Shown: positions 38,301 through 47,817, counted from the stretch's first letter. The stretch: DNA of 64,000 bases from Fulvivirga marina (GCF_016775155.1 NZ_JAEUGD010000067.1:89960-153959); one strand, 5' to 3'. The notes: generated by a model from the letters alone, not told the origin. Program-made: numbers and translations.

Positions 38301-39108
38301 TACCCCTGAGGTAGCTACCAAAAAACAAAAAGAAGAAATCCGAAGAAATCCGGATGCAGAACCCTGGTACAGTATTTTCGGTGGTAGATACCAGGGAGAT
38401 CACCCTCCATTTTACAACCGGGAGCAATTACCCTGGACCAAAATGCTGGAGGACAACTGGAAGATAATCCGTGACGAGTTGCTTGGCCTGATCGAAGAGC
38501 ACCCGGACCGGTTACAGCCTTATAAGATTAACAAATCGATGTCTTTCCCTCCCAAAAGGTGGAAAACCATGGGGCTAATCTTCTGGAACATGAAAAACCA
38601 CAATAATTGTAACCGTTGCCCTCAGACGATGAAGATACTCAAGTCTTTACCGGGATGTACTTCTGCATCGCTGAGTATATTGGAGCCGCAGTCCAACATC
38701 AACCCTCATCAGGGCGATACAGATGCGGTGATCAGGTGCCACATGGGCTTATCCATACCGGGTACCTTACCGGACTGCGGTTTCCAGGTAGATAACGATA
38801 TCAGAGCGTGGGAAGAAGGAAAAACGCTCCCTTTTTGTGATGCCAGGACCCACACGGCCTGGAACCATACCTCCGAAAGAAGGTACATCATGATTCTGGA
38901 CGTTATGCGCCCGGAATTCAGCAATAGAAAGAACGAGATCTGCGCTCATGTGCTGGCTTCGGCTGCTGTGCAGATGCTCTATCAAAAGTATGACTTCCTG
39001 CGCCGTAGGAAGCGGTACATCAAGAAAATGATCTACCACTTTGTACGGGCCGTCATGTTTATATATCTGCCTTTTCAACGTATTTCACTTAAACGCCAGC
39101 CAAAATGA
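38278..39108 (+). CDS. Aspartyl/asparaginyl beta-hydroxylase-like Fe/2-oxoglutarate dioxygenase
   Basis: The protein has 276 residues of the Asp_Arg_Hydrox (PF05118-like) type. The pattern NPHQGDTDAVIRCHMGLSIP gives H144 as an iron ligand and R in the core. W and G of IRAWEEGK follow, then ARTHTAWNHTSERRYIMI with H192 as second ligand and an Arg for 2-oxoglutarate. The C-terminal 40 residues are basic and hydrophobic (VRAVMFIYLPF), perhaps membrane-associated. The gene overlaps the PKS stop by 23 bases and the kinase start by four, so it is surely co-translated with both. Hydroxylation of the acyl product, or of an amino-acid conjugate, is inferred. A second ATG lies four codons in. Confidence 0.88.
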   Translation: MNSQMYIDTPEVATKKQKEEIRRNPDAEPWYSIFGGRYQGDHPPFYNREQLPWTKMLEDNWKIIRDELLGLIEEHPDRLQPYKINKSMSFPPKRWKTMGLIFWNMKNHNNCNRCPQTMKILKSLPGCTSASLSILEPQSNINPHQGDTDAVIRCHMGLSIPGTLPDCGFQVDNDIRAWEEGKTLPFCDARTHTAWNHTSERRYIMILDVMRPEFSNRKNEICAHVLASAAVQMLYQKYDFLRRRKRYIKKMIYHFVRAVMFIYLPFQRISLKRQPK

Positions 39109-39926
39109 AAATGGGTGAATTGGTATCAGCCGGGGATCGCGCCGAAATTTTCACTTACGGCTCAGGCACTTTGGTGAAGCTATTTAGAAAAGAGATCAGC
39201 AGCCGGCATATACAACGGGAGGCCAATAATACCATGACGGCCAAGGCTTATGGGTTACCGGTACCTGCGGTTAAGGACATCATTCACTTCAACGGCCGCG
39301 AGGGGATCGTTATGGAGCATATCCAGGGGCCAACCATCACCAATATACTCAGGAAGTCGCCACATAAAATCAAAACTTATGCACAGAAGTTCGCCCAGGT
39401 TCAGGCGGACCTGCATAGTATTTCGGTAACTGATTTCCCCAGCCAGCGTGAGTTTATGGAAAAAACGATACTCAACAGTCTCGGGCGATTGGGGCATGAC
39501 ACGACAGAAACGATACTTAAACTATTTAAGGACCTGCCTGATGCCGACAGGGTTTGTCACAATGATTTTCATCAGGAGAATATCATATTTTCTAAAAATG
39601 GCCCGGTAATCCTGGACTGGCAGGAAGCTTTGAGGGGGAACCCCATCGCGGACGTAGTACATGCCGTACTGGTGCAGGAGCATCCCGTCCCTGCTCCTAT
39701 TCTCAAAACCTCCTCTTATTACTTTCAGCTGCACAACAAATACAGAAAGCTATTTGCAAAATTCTACCTGCAAGAATATATGAAGCTCACCAACACCTCT
39801 TCCGGTCAGATCCGGGACTGGTTAATACCCGTGGCAGCCACCAGACTATTCACAAAAGTCTCCATGGAGGAAAAGGATTGGACTGAAAAATACATACGAA
39901 AACAGCTGGGGGCTCTGGCCACGTGA
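39105..39926 (+). CDS. APH/choline-kinase-like phosphotransferase
   Basis: The 273-residue protein shows the aminoglycoside-phosphotransferase fold: a nucleotide-binding lobe, then the catalytic Brenner motif CHNDFHQENI (H152, D154, N159) and metal-binding D171 in VILDWQEA. The family phosphorylates small hydroxylated molecules such as aminoglycosides, choline or homoserine. The start overlaps the hydroxylase stop (ATGA), so it belongs to the FAAL-PKS operon. It may phosphorylate the lipid product or a head group, or give self-resistance. Which of these applies cannot be told from sequence. Confidence 0.85.
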   Translation: MKMGELVSAGDRAEIFTYGSGTLVKLFRKEISSRHIQREANNTMTAKAYGLPVPAVKDIIHFNGREGIVMEHIQGPTITNILRKSPHKIKTYAQKFAQVQADLHSISVTDFPSQREFMEKTILNSLGRLGHDTTETILKLFKDLPDADRVCHNDFHQENIIFSKNGPVILDWQEALRGNPIADVVHAVLVQEHPVPAPILKTSSYYFQLHNKYRKLFAKFYLQEYMKLTNTSSGQIRDWLIPVAATRLFTKVSMEEKDWTEKYIRKQLGALAT

Positions 39927-40050
39927 ACTGACGATGCTAAAACCGAAAATTATGCCGACAAAAGCTACATACTTAACTTATTTTCAATCTATAATACCTA
40001 CTACATGAAACGGAATTAATTCAATTACTAATCATAAAACAGTTTCAATT

Positions 40051-40542
40051 ATGCCAAACAAAGCTTATGCAATTCTATTTGCTTCTACTAGCGAAGATGA
40101 TGGTTACCTGTATTTCCCCATTAAGAGGGAAGGACGCGAATACGGAGGAATGCCTCAATTTTTTGGAGGCACAAAAGATCCGGGAGAATCTGATCGTGAC
40201 ACAATAGCTCGTGAGATGCGGGAAGAAAGTGATGAAAAGATCTCTCTGCAGCCGGGGGCCCTGACTCAGGTATATAGGACCAATGTAGCAGGCAGCACAT
40301 ACAGTTTTTATGTGGCTGAGAATTTTTCTGGAAATAATTTTCTGGGGCCACTTAAAAATCCGGAAATGGCAAGCATCGATAAATTTTTTGTGCAGTTTGA
40401 TGCAGGGGATGACATCAAAGATCTCCTCAGAAAGTTAAAAATCACACCAACGCAACAATTTGAGGAGTCCACCACTTACGAAGCCTTCGATGCGGCTATC
40501 AAGTGGGCTGAGACCGCTTCTGAAGGTACTGTAAAAGATTAA
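40051..40542 (+). CDS. NUDIX hydrolase-like protein
   Basis: The 163-residue protein has a full NUDIX box, GGTKDPGESDRDTIAREMRE followed by ES (G-x5-E-x7-REUxEE), near residues 32-53. NUDIX enzymes cleave nucleoside diphosphates linked to another moiety. The gene is 124 bases past the kinase and is followed by the trypsin-like gene on the same strand. The substrate is unknown. The short N-terminus (KAYAILFASTSEDDGYLYFP) is a normal beta-strand start for the fold. Confidence 0.85.
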   Translation: MPNKAYAILFASTSEDDGYLYFPIKREGREYGGMPQFFGGTKDPGESDRDTIAREMREESDEKISLQPGALTQVYRTNVAGSTYSFYVAENFSGNNFLGPLKNPEMASIDKFFVQFDAGDDIKDLLRKLKITPTQQFEESTTYEAFDAAIKWAETASEGTVKD

Positions 40543-40636
40543 ACAGCTTCAACGACTGGCTATCTTGGACATTGCTAAAAATGTCCTGATGAAAGCCTGC
40601 ACTCTAAATAAACCTCTCACATAAACAACCATAATT

Positions 40637-41479
40637 ATGGCAATATTTAATCAATTCTACCCGGTAGACTACTATGATAAAGCGATGCCGGTAGACCTCA
40701 AGGAGAAAGCTGAAGCAACATGTATTGTATGTGCCGTGGGGCAGAAATTTCTGAACAGTAAAAATGGTTCTTTAACCACCAAAACCAGTGGTTATTATTA
40801 CAACACAAATGACCCTAAATACCCCGGTGGCGGTCAGGGCACTTTGTGTCCTGATATCGCTGCGGAAACAGCCGTCTGGATGACGGGTACGGCATTTGCG
40901 ATTGGCAAAAAGACATTTATCACGGCTAAGCATGTAGTAGAAGATGTGCTCAACGAGGTAGATGCCAAGCCCACAGATTTTAGCAAGCTGAAGCTAATGT
41001 CGGGGTACTTCAGGAAGTCTTCTCCAAGCTCCGGTTTCACTTATAACATGCTTGATGTAACTGCTATCGAATACAACACAGAAAAAGACATCTGTATCAT
41101 CAGGACCAAGCAGTCTGTCCAAAATTTCTTCACCTGTGCTCCTACTTCCGAGCAGCGATCACTGAAGCCCAATGATGTGATCCAAATGATTGGATATCCG
41201 TTGGGACAGCCCATGAAATTTAGCGAGGGCAAGATCGCTGAAACAGATGGAGATCTGGATGACCTCAAAGGATGGATAAGCTTTTTTCCCGGTAACTCGG
41301 GAAGTCCTATTGTTAATTTCAAAACTGGAAATGTGGTAGGCATATTGGTCAGCGGATCTTCAGAAATCACTGATTGGGCCAAGAAAAATGATTGCTATGG
41401 CTACAGAACCTACGAAAATGATGAAGACCTGACTGCAGGGATCATTTATGCGGAAAACTTCCTGGAGCTGGCTACTTAG
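40637..41479 (+). CDS. Trypsin-like serine protease without signal peptide
   Basis: The 280-residue protein carries the chymotrypsin triad: H99 in TAKHVV, D151 in EKDICII and S221 in FPGNSGSPIV, with GTAFAIG before the His as in S1B/V8-like proteases. No signal peptide or anchor is visible, so a cytoplasmic or non-classically exported location is suggested. It is the last plus-strand gene before a clear terminator, 94 bases after the NUDIX gene. The target is unknown. Confidence 0.9.
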   Translation: MAIFNQFYPVDYYDKAMPVDLKEKAEATCIVCAVGQKFLNSKNGSLTTKTSGYYYNTNDPKYPGGGQGTLCPDIAAETAVWMTGTAFAIGKKTFITAKHVVEDVLNEVDAKPTDFSKLKLMSGYFRKSSPSSGFTYNMLDVTAIEYNTEKDICIIRTKQSVQNFFTCAPTSEQRSLKPNDVIQMIGYPLGQPMKFSEGKIAETDGDLDDLKGWISFFPGNSGSPIVNFKTGNVVGILVSGSSEITDWAKKNDCYGYRTYENDEDLTAGIIYAENFLELAT

Positions 41480-41506
41480 ATTGTTTGAGGATGGTACTTA
41501 TATTGG

Positions 41507-41540
41507 AAAAGCCGGTTGTCTGTGGATGACCGGTTTTTTT
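41507..41540 (+). terminator. Rho-independent terminator after the protease gene
   Basis: The stem AAAAGCCGGT/ACCGGTTTTT (one G-T pair) encloses a 12-base loop and runs into a T tract, 28 bases after the protease stop. It marks the end of the plus-strand unit. Confidence 0.85.
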
Positions 41541-41829
41541 GTGGATAGTAGCCTTTATCATGATTGATGCAAGTGGGGTGTTAGTGTTTTTTCCTATTTT
41601 AACATTGTCCCATTTTTCGGGAAGTCTTCAGTATATCTCATGTGTTTTCTTCTTAAAACTTATCTTTGGCTATGCTCCAGAATACATAACCACCCTGGTA
41701 GCGTCCGCCACAGACCCCTATATCTTTTTGAGCGGACGTCCTATTTCATTTTAGGTCTTAGGATCGCTACGCTAAAAAGTAAATGCAGTTAAGATCATGA
41801 TATTTAAACGCATGCTTTAGTGGTATAGG

Positions 41830-42924
41830 CTATTTCATCAATTTAAATCCGTAGATTTTATCATCGAAGACTCCTATTAAATAATCTGCAGTATCTTCTT
41901 TAACCAAGCGCATTTCTACCATATCGAAAAAGTGAATACCTAAACCAGGTTTAGGAGGATAAGTGTTGGAAGTAAATCCTTGATATTTCTTTACCCCATT
42001 TGAGATATCAATAGCTGTTAAAATGTTTTGCTGGTTATCGCAATTTTCATAGAAAAATAAAAATTTCTTTTGAATGCTTAAAAAGGTACCATTTACACCA
42101 CAGTTGTTTTCCGTTTCCCATACAACATCCCCATTATTCTTATTTAAGGCATAAACCTTACCGCTATTAAAGTAAATTCGGGCAGTATCAATGATTATGC
42201 TATAGCTTCGCATCTCAGTGGATACTTCATTAAAAGACCAATTTAAATTATAATACTTAAGTGACAGACTTTTCACTCCATCGCCTTTAACCCAGAAGTA
42301 TATATCATCTCCATCCATTTCTAAATTAGATAGTATTTTTCCGTTCAAATTAAATGACCAGACATCTTCACCCGTTACCCCATTAATAACTTGAATACTC
42401 ATTTTTTCCGCAAAAACCACATTATTCTTATAAACAATTGGTTTAGTATAAATTGGGCTATCTAATTCTTTTTCAAAAACCTGACTCCCAGTAAAAACAT
42501 TATATGCAATAATTTTCATATCATTCACAGGTATATAAACCAACGAATCGGATATCATAGAAGGTGATCGATAACCTATATAACCACCATTTCTTTTTTT
42601 TACATTTAGTACATCGTACCCTGTAAAAACATTAACTATTTTGGCCTCATTTTTTGAATCAAAAAACAGCAAACTGTCGGAAGTGTATTCCTTGATTTCA
42701 TTGGTAAATGGAATCCTTTTTCCACTTGTAACTTCAAATCCATAATCTTGATTGATATGATGGAACAATACACCATTTTTAATAATTGGAGCATCTCTGT
42801 AGTCCTTTGTTGATAATGTATCAACCCATATCAATTTTAGTATATTATCTAAAGTAGGATAAGATTGGCAGTACAGTGCTTGTGAGTAAAAAACTGCAGT
42901 TAAAACAATTATAATTCTAAACAT
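41830..42924 (-). CDS. Exported PQQ-like beta-propeller protein
   Basis: The protein has 364 residues with an N-terminal signal peptide (FRIIIVLTAVFYSQALYCQS). Repeated blades follow the PQQ-like pattern, such as VINGVTGEDVWSFNL and YALNKNNGDVVWETE, in which a Trp precedes a strand end. Four to six such blades are visible. No enzymatic cofactor residues are evident, so this is likely a binding or sensory propeller in the periplasm or at the surface. It starts 12 bases after the M15-like gene, so the two form an operon. Confidence 0.8.
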   Translation of the reverse strand: MFRIIIVLTAVFYSQALYCQSYPTLDNILKLIWVDTLSTKDYRDAPIIKNGVLFHHINQDYGFEVTSGKRIPFTNEIKEYTSDSLLFFDSKNEAKIVNVFTGYDVLNVKKRNGGYIGYRSPSMISDSLVYIPVNDMKIIAYNVFTGSQVFEKELDSPIYTKPIVYKNNVVFAEKMSIQVINGVTGEDVWSFNLNGKILSNLEMDGDDIYFWVKGDGVKSLSLKYYNLNWSFNEVSTEMRSYSIIIDTARIYFNSGKVYALNKNNGDVVWETENNCGVNGTFLSIQKKFLFFYENCDNQQNILTAIDISNGVKKYQGFTSNTYPPKPGLGIHFFDMVEMRLVKEDTADYLIGVFDDKIYGFKLMK

Positions 42925-42936
42925 AAAATCTTTAGG

Positions 42937-45900
42937 TTAATCTACAATAAATCTTTGCTTATCAATATATTCAAAATGCATCCAATCTTTTGACTTTGTT
43001 TTATAGAACCCTCCCCACCTTATCTTACCTAAGTACTCAGGCTTGATAAATTCGTTTACAAATGCCTTATCTAATCTAAAAAAGCCAATCTCAGAGAGTT
43101 GTATATAAAAATCAAATATGTTTAATGATGCAATAGAGTAAAATGAAAAAACTGTTCCTTTATCAAACCATTTAATAATTTCTGAATAAGAATTTATCTG
43201 CCCAAATGCTTTCTGATAATCATTATTAACCTTATTTATATGATTGAGTACCTTATTCAAGCTTGATGAATTACTAAACGTCAGATTTACTTCACCAACT
43301 TGTGCAGTAAAGTCTGCCGGTATGTCTTCTGATCTTGTAACCCTCAGAAGATTGTCTATTACAACATTAATTGAATTTAACTTTTCAGAATTATCAAGAT
43401 CGGATATTAAAGATTGATAGTCAGGTCTTATATGAACATCAAGTAACATGGCTGGTCCATAGCCTTCTTTAATGATTTTTCTATAAATCGATATTTTATC
43501 TTTATCAAATGAATTTATTTTGTTCAGAAGCATATTTAATTTCTCAGGTATTTTTTGGTAAAATTCCTCTTTTAATGCCTTGATTTCTTTTTCAGTATAT
43601 CTTTCAGGATTTGCAAAAAAATGTCTCTCGTTACTCAAAAATTTTGTTCTATTATAAATTTCTATAAATTCTTTATAAAGACCTTTTGATTCTTCACTCA
43701 TTGCTCCGATCAGTTGCAAATCAATTCCCTGATATCTATCTCTATGTTCCTCTATTACCTTATAGCCAGACTCTATGTTTTTGATATCTGACCTCGATAT
43801 TTTCATATCCATTATTAAACTATTAGCCTTTTTCATTTCATCGACCGATGATACAGTTTTTACAAGGGTTATGTTAGAGAGCAATCCTATCATAAATAGT
43901 GCTCTATTATATAATTGTGGATTATATTTAAAATCAACATCCAAAGCCATGCCAAAGGCATGATTACTTATCACTGGTTCTGAGTTTTGAAACCTAATGC
44001 TAAATCCACCTATACCGTATTTTTTGTTATTGTAATAAGCGGAACTTGGTCCTCCCATTGAATTTTCAATACCCTTAAGAACATTGTAATAGTTATTATG
44101 TACATCTATGTTTTGTCCCAAAAAAGAAATTGTTTTGATATTTTTACTGTAGTAGTCCAATGGGCTATTATTGTAATCCTTTAAAAAAGTTTCGTCATCT
44201 CCACTGATTTTGATGACAATTTGGTCTCTCATTTCAATATAGTATTCAAACTTGGTCCATTTTGGATGACTCGCTACATGTTTGTGCATTTCCTGATTAT
44301 CACGCCATTCATCTACATACTTATTTGTACTTCCTTTTGATTTTGCTAAAAATTCGTTCTTAAACTCTTGGTTTGAGCTAGCTATAACCCTTACTTCAAA
44401 AGGGGACTCATCATATCTGATATACTTATCCTTACTATCTCCCTGATTCATTTTTCCATCCCAATAAAACAATGCATTTTCTGAAATCTTTATATCCTGA
44501 TCATTTAAATACGCTAAAGTTCCATCATTCTTATAGATTTCCAGCTTGGCGTATTTTAGTGGATACTTGTCAGTTGTTTTTATAGAGTAGGATATTTCTA
44601 ATTTGTCATCATCAATACCAGCCGTAAATTCTTCATCAGTAATTGGTACAATGCTTACTAACTCTGGCAGCTCTTCCTCCTCAACAAGATAAGGACATAA
44701 CATTTGAATTAATTGATTCCACTGCTCCTCAGAAAGCTCACTGCTATAAGGAGGCCGCTTGCCTTTGAGCTGATCAACCATCAGTTCAACCTGAGGCCCA
44801 TTGATGTCATCTTCTTTTATTAATGCTAATAGATTATCAGGTTCATTAATTAGATCATCAATTTTTCCCAAAATAGCTTGCAGTTTTTCTTCATCCTTTG
44901 GTAGACAATCAGGTAATGATTGTATTCTTCTAAGCAACACTTCATCCAAAGGTCCCTTTTCACTGTTTTCTAGATATATGGTAATTTCCTGCTTGAAGTA
45001 TTCTAAAGCTTCTTTAATTAGTTCTTTTTCAGTATCAATTGTTTCATCATCCGTAACATTTCCATTTCCCTGCAACACATTCCCCTCACCATCCACAATC
45101 CAGGTATCTCCCGACCCATCAGTGAACCTGACATCCTCCTTCTCCCCAGTTTCAAGGTCAACAGGCTGCTCATAGGTATGCTCCATTCCGCTCTCATCTG
45201 TCACTACAATTACCCCGTCATCACCCACTGTCACATCACTGATTTCCCCGTCATAATCAATATCTACGCCATCAAAGTCATCATTGGTATCACTGCTCTC
45301 ATCGCTGGTGTTTTCATCATCATCATCGGAATCAATGCCCTCATCATCTTCCCAAGCCTCAATCAAACCATCAATACCATCCGAAAGGGCAATCACTTCA
45401 CCGTCCACTACCTGGTACAGTTCATTGACCCTAATATTGTCAAACTTCACCGCGAGATTGACCCCAAGGAATGGGGTTTCAACCGAGCCATAGCCTGAAA
45501 ACACTCCGTCACCTCCCGTTACTTTAGTAAGCCTCATATTGAAGTCACCTACGGTAAACACCTCACCACGAATGGCAGAAATAAGCGGGGTGGTATTCAA
45601 AGGCTGTTGAACCTCCTGAGGATCTCCGCAGGCAAATTCCCGGGGTGGAAGGGTAGTGAATCTTTTGGTTTCCGTCCATGAGCTGACAAAGGCACCCCGC
45701 TTACTACCAATACGAACCTCGTAGGCCGTTTGAGCCATCAGGTCTTGCAGTACCACGTACATGCTGTCTGCTAGTTGTGCATCCGGCGGGAGCTGTAGTT
45801 CTTCCACAAACCATTCTGCCTGCGGATTGTCCGCCAGCCTGTATTCTACCGTGTAACCATCTGGTTCCAGGGAAGGAATCCATGAAGCCATCCCCATGCT

Positions 45901-46860
45901 TTCATTAAGCCCCCAGGCCTTAAACTCGTCTGGTTCAGGCAGCGGCTCTTCATTTTCGGCCACCCTGAAAGTACAGATTTTACTGTAGCCATTGTTTTTA
46001 AAACGATCTCTCCCACCAAGGTCTATCGCCTGAACCTGCCAGACATATTCCATGCCCGGTACCAAGGGTGGTTCTGCTACACCGTAGAGCAGGCTCATTT
46101 CAGCGGTTTGTAATTCATAGATCGGGTTGGTACTGAGCACAATGTCCGCAGGGTTTCGGCCTTCAGAACGGATCTCATACAATCTGAAAATATAATCTGT
46201 TGTAAAGCTGGAATTAGGTGAAATAGCCATCGGTGTCCATTGAAAAATCACCGATTGCTGCATCTCATTCAGCTCAAGCTCAGCGGCACATGCGGGCTGG
46301 TTGAGCATGGGTGGGTCAGGGCGTACCAGCCAGAGGTTCTGGCAGCTTTGCTGTGAAAGCTGTATTTCAGGGTGGCGGTAGTCGTAAACGGTAAAACAGA
46401 ACTGATAAAATCCTTCGGGCAACCTGCCATATCTTTCAAACTCCGATTTGCTGTAGCCGCTAAAAATAAGGTTCCTGCTCTCAAACAACGGCGCCAGGTC
46501 AGTAGCATCCAGCCAGGTAGAAAGTCCTCCTTCGATGGTTATGGGCGGAGGGTTATAGGTTGGTGAAGTTTCTATCCTGACCCCCTGCCCTTCAATCACT
46601 AGTCTGAGTCTCACATCATAGACCGGCTCGGTAAGGTCACGAAGAAAGAGGTTAAGTTTAAGCTGTTCTGACCCAGGCGCTACATAGTCGCTGATGAATA
46701 CGGAGTACGGCGGTGCTATCTGTGTGGTAGCATTTATGGGATAGACCTGGGAAAATGTACTATGAGCTACTCCCATGAACAGGTAAAGCGCCATCAACAT
46801 GGCAAGAATCGAGGAATAGTTATATTGGTATTGGTTCTTCATCCTGATTATTTGTATCAT
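42937..46860 (-). CDS. Exported fibronectin-type protein with an M15 peptidase-like domain split by a long insert
   Basis: The protein has 1307 residues. A signal-anchor-like segment lies at about 14-38 (SSILAMLMALYLFMGVAHS). Two or three fibronectin-like beta-sandwiches lie between 50 and 410 (EYVWQVQAIDLGGRDRFKN, AYEVRIGSKRGAF). An Asp/Glu-rich tract lies near 500-560. The C-terminal part has SNHAFGMALDVD (H967, D974), the SxHxxGxAxD zinc motif of M15/VanY peptidases, and WMHFEY (H1295), the second motif of the family. The two motifs lie 321 residues apart, whereas M15 domains usually have well under 100; the insert is helical and charged. Peptidoglycan cleavage is possible but unproven. 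The propeller gene follows by 12 bases. Confidence 0.85.
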   Translation of the reverse strand: MIQIIRMKNQYQYNYSSILAMLMALYLFMGVAHSTFSQVYPINATTQIAPPYSVFISDYVAPGSEQLKLNLFLRDLTEPVYDVRLRLVIEGQGVRIETSPTYNPPPITIEGGLSTWLDATDLAPLFESRNLIFSGYSKSEFERYGRLPEGFYQFCFTVYDYRHPEIQLSQQSCQNLWLVRPDPPMLNQPACAAELELNEMQQSVIFQWTPMAISPNSSFTTDYIFRLYEIRSEGRNPADIVLSTNPIYELQTAEMSLLYGVAEPPLVPGMEYVWQVQAIDLGGRDRFKNNGYSKICTFRVAENEEPLPEPDEFKAWGLNESMGMASWIPSLEPDGYTVEYRLADNPQAEWFVEELQLPPDAQLADSMYVVLQDLMAQTAYEVRIGSKRGAFVSSWTETKRFTTLPPREFACGDPQEVQQPLNTTPLISAIRGEVFTVGDFNMRLTKVTGGDGVFSGYGSVETPFLGVNLAVKFDNIRVNELYQVVDGEVIALSDGIDGLIEAWEDDEGIDSDDDDENTSDESSDTNDDFDGVDIDYDGEISDVTVGDDGVIVVTDESGMEHTYEQPVDLETGEKEDVRFTDGSGDTWIVDGEGNVLQGNGNVTDDETIDTEKELIKEALEYFKQEITIYLENSEKGPLDEVLLRRIQSLPDCLPKDEEKLQAILGKIDDLINEPDNLLALIKEDDINGPQVELMVDQLKGKRPPYSSELSEEQWNQLIQMLCPYLVEEEELPELVSIVPITDEEFTAGIDDDKLEISYSIKTTDKYPLKYAKLEIYKNDGTLAYLNDQDIKISENALFYWDGKMNQGDSKDKYIRYDESPFEVRVIASSNQEFKNEFLAKSKGSTNKYVDEWRDNQEMHKHVASHPKWTKFEYYIEMRDQIVIKISGDDETFLKDYNNSPLDYYSKNIKTISFLGQNIDVHNNYYNVLKGIENSMGGPSSAYYNNKKYGIGGFSIRFQNSEPVISNHAFGMALDVDFKYNPQLYNRALFMIGLLSNITLVKTVSSVDEMKKANSLIMDMKISRSDIKNIESGYKVIEEHRDRYQGIDLQLIGAMSEESKGLYKEFIEIYNRTKFLSNERHFFANPERYTEKEIKALKEEFYQKIPEKLNMLLNKINSFDKDKISIYRKIIKEGYGPAMLLDVHIRPDYQSLISDLDNSEKLNSINVVIDNLLRVTRSEDIPADFTAQVGEVNLTFSNSSSLNKVLNHINKVNNDYQKAFGQINSYSEIIKWFDKGTVFSFYSIASLNIFDFYIQLSEIGFFRLDKAFVNEFIKPEYLGKIRWGGFYKTKSKDWMHFEYIDKQRFIVD

Positions 46861-47441
46861 TTATTCCCCAGCAGTTGATAAGCTTAAATAAGCATAGTTA
46901 TTCCTCGGCTTCTTCAAGCCTGCAAGGCAATTAATAAAATTGTGGGGCTGTTTAAGTCAGGGAGTAAGAATAATCAACAGCGCAAATAATTTGCACTAAA
47001 ACCATTTCTTACATGATTTAAATGATTTACAAAGCTATAGCTATCGGTTAGTTATAAAAGATCATTTTAACCGATAAACTTACACCCTGAAAATTTAAGT
47101 TTAACTCCAATTTTGGGCATAAAATGTTAATATACACTGCAAATCATCCAAATTAAGTGATTAATATTACATAATTTTGCAACAGATCCTCCTTTAATTT
47201 TAGACTGTATAACACTTAGTCTAAAATCAGTTTGCTCTTCAGGAGATTTTGTAGCCGCGAGATCCTCTGCGAGACCTGCGGGAGACTTCGCTTGGAAAGT
47301 AAGAAGTTTCGTGTTGGCCTCTCAGTTCACATGTTTTTATCCAATTTCAGGGTTTATATTACACTCCTCCCATTTAACGGTTTTTTTAAGTTAAATTAAT
47401 TACCAACCAAATTCATTATTTATCAACTAAACCCACCTATT
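46861..47441. promoter_or_regulatory. Divergent intergenic region with a perfect hairpin
   Basis: These 581 bases separate the M15-like gene (leftward) from the secreted-peptide gene (rightward), and no coding frame was seen. ATTTTAGACT (47197-47206) and AGTCTAAAAT (47218-47227) form a perfect ten-base inverted repeat around 11 bases. It could be an operator or a bidirectional terminator in the leader of the peptide gene. The stretch 47250-47330 is unusually GC-rich for the surroundings. Confidence 0.45.
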
Positions 47442-47777
47442 ATGAAAACTCCAATTGTAAAAATTTCCTTTGTTGCTGCTTTTCTGTTTGCGTTTGCCTT
47501 TTTCGGCAACAGCCAATTAGGTCTGGCAAACCTTTCGGACAATGCCGATTTAACTTGCGTAGAAGAGATGAACTGTGAAATACTTTTGACTGAAGCAGAT
47601 ATTGTTTGCACTTCATGGTCGAAGGTAGGCACAGGGTCAAGATGCACTGCTGAGTATCAGGGGCAATGCATCTGCTATGAATACTATGATGTGGAAAGAA
47701 GGGTTTGCGGTATTCCGGCTTCATCATGGCAATGGGAAGAATTCAGGGAAACCAATCATCGTACTGCTGGATGTTGA
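47442..47777 (+). CDS. Small secreted cysteine-rich peptide precursor (NVEAL-like)
   Basis: The 111-residue protein starts at ATG 47442 with a clear signal peptide (IVKISFVAAFLFAFAFFGNS). The mature part begins near LANLSDNADLTC and holds nine cysteines, including CIC and a C-terminal Cys. The layout of a short signal followed by an N-x-x-A-L-like motif and cysteines recalls the NVEAL-type small exported proteins of Bacteroidota, though the match is only approximate. A strong terminator lies nine bases after the stop, so it is a single-gene unit. Its role is unknown; candidates are a signal, toxin or bacteriocin-like peptide. Confidence 0.75.
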   Translation: MKTPIVKISFVAAFLFAFAFFGNSQLGLANLSDNADLTCVEEMNCEILLTEADIVCTSWSKVGTGSRCTAEYQGQCICYEYYDVERRVCGIPASSWQWEEFRETNHRTAGC

Positions 47778-47786
47778 TCCAACTCT

Positions 47787-47817
47787 GGCGCAAGTTGGTA
47801 ACTTGCGCCACCTTTTT
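47787..47817 (+). terminator. Strong rho-independent terminator after the secreted-peptide gene
   Basis: GGCGCAAGTT/AACTTGCGCC is a perfect ten-base stem with a GGT loop, followed by ACCTTTTT. It directly follows the peptide gene stop at 47777. Confidence 0.92.

Noticed and set aside
31164..39926. The lipid synthase operon as part of the same trans-AT PKS pathway as the left-edge gene.
   Set aside because: It has its own cis AT and TE and lies on the other strand beyond the giant-protein cassette; no sequence evidence links the two.
41539..41754. A hydrophobic 71-residue frame after the protease terminator.
   Set aside because: There is no ribosome binding context or family resemblance, and it lies beyond a terminator; a CGTCCGC/GCGGACG dyad at 41702-41738 sits inside it.
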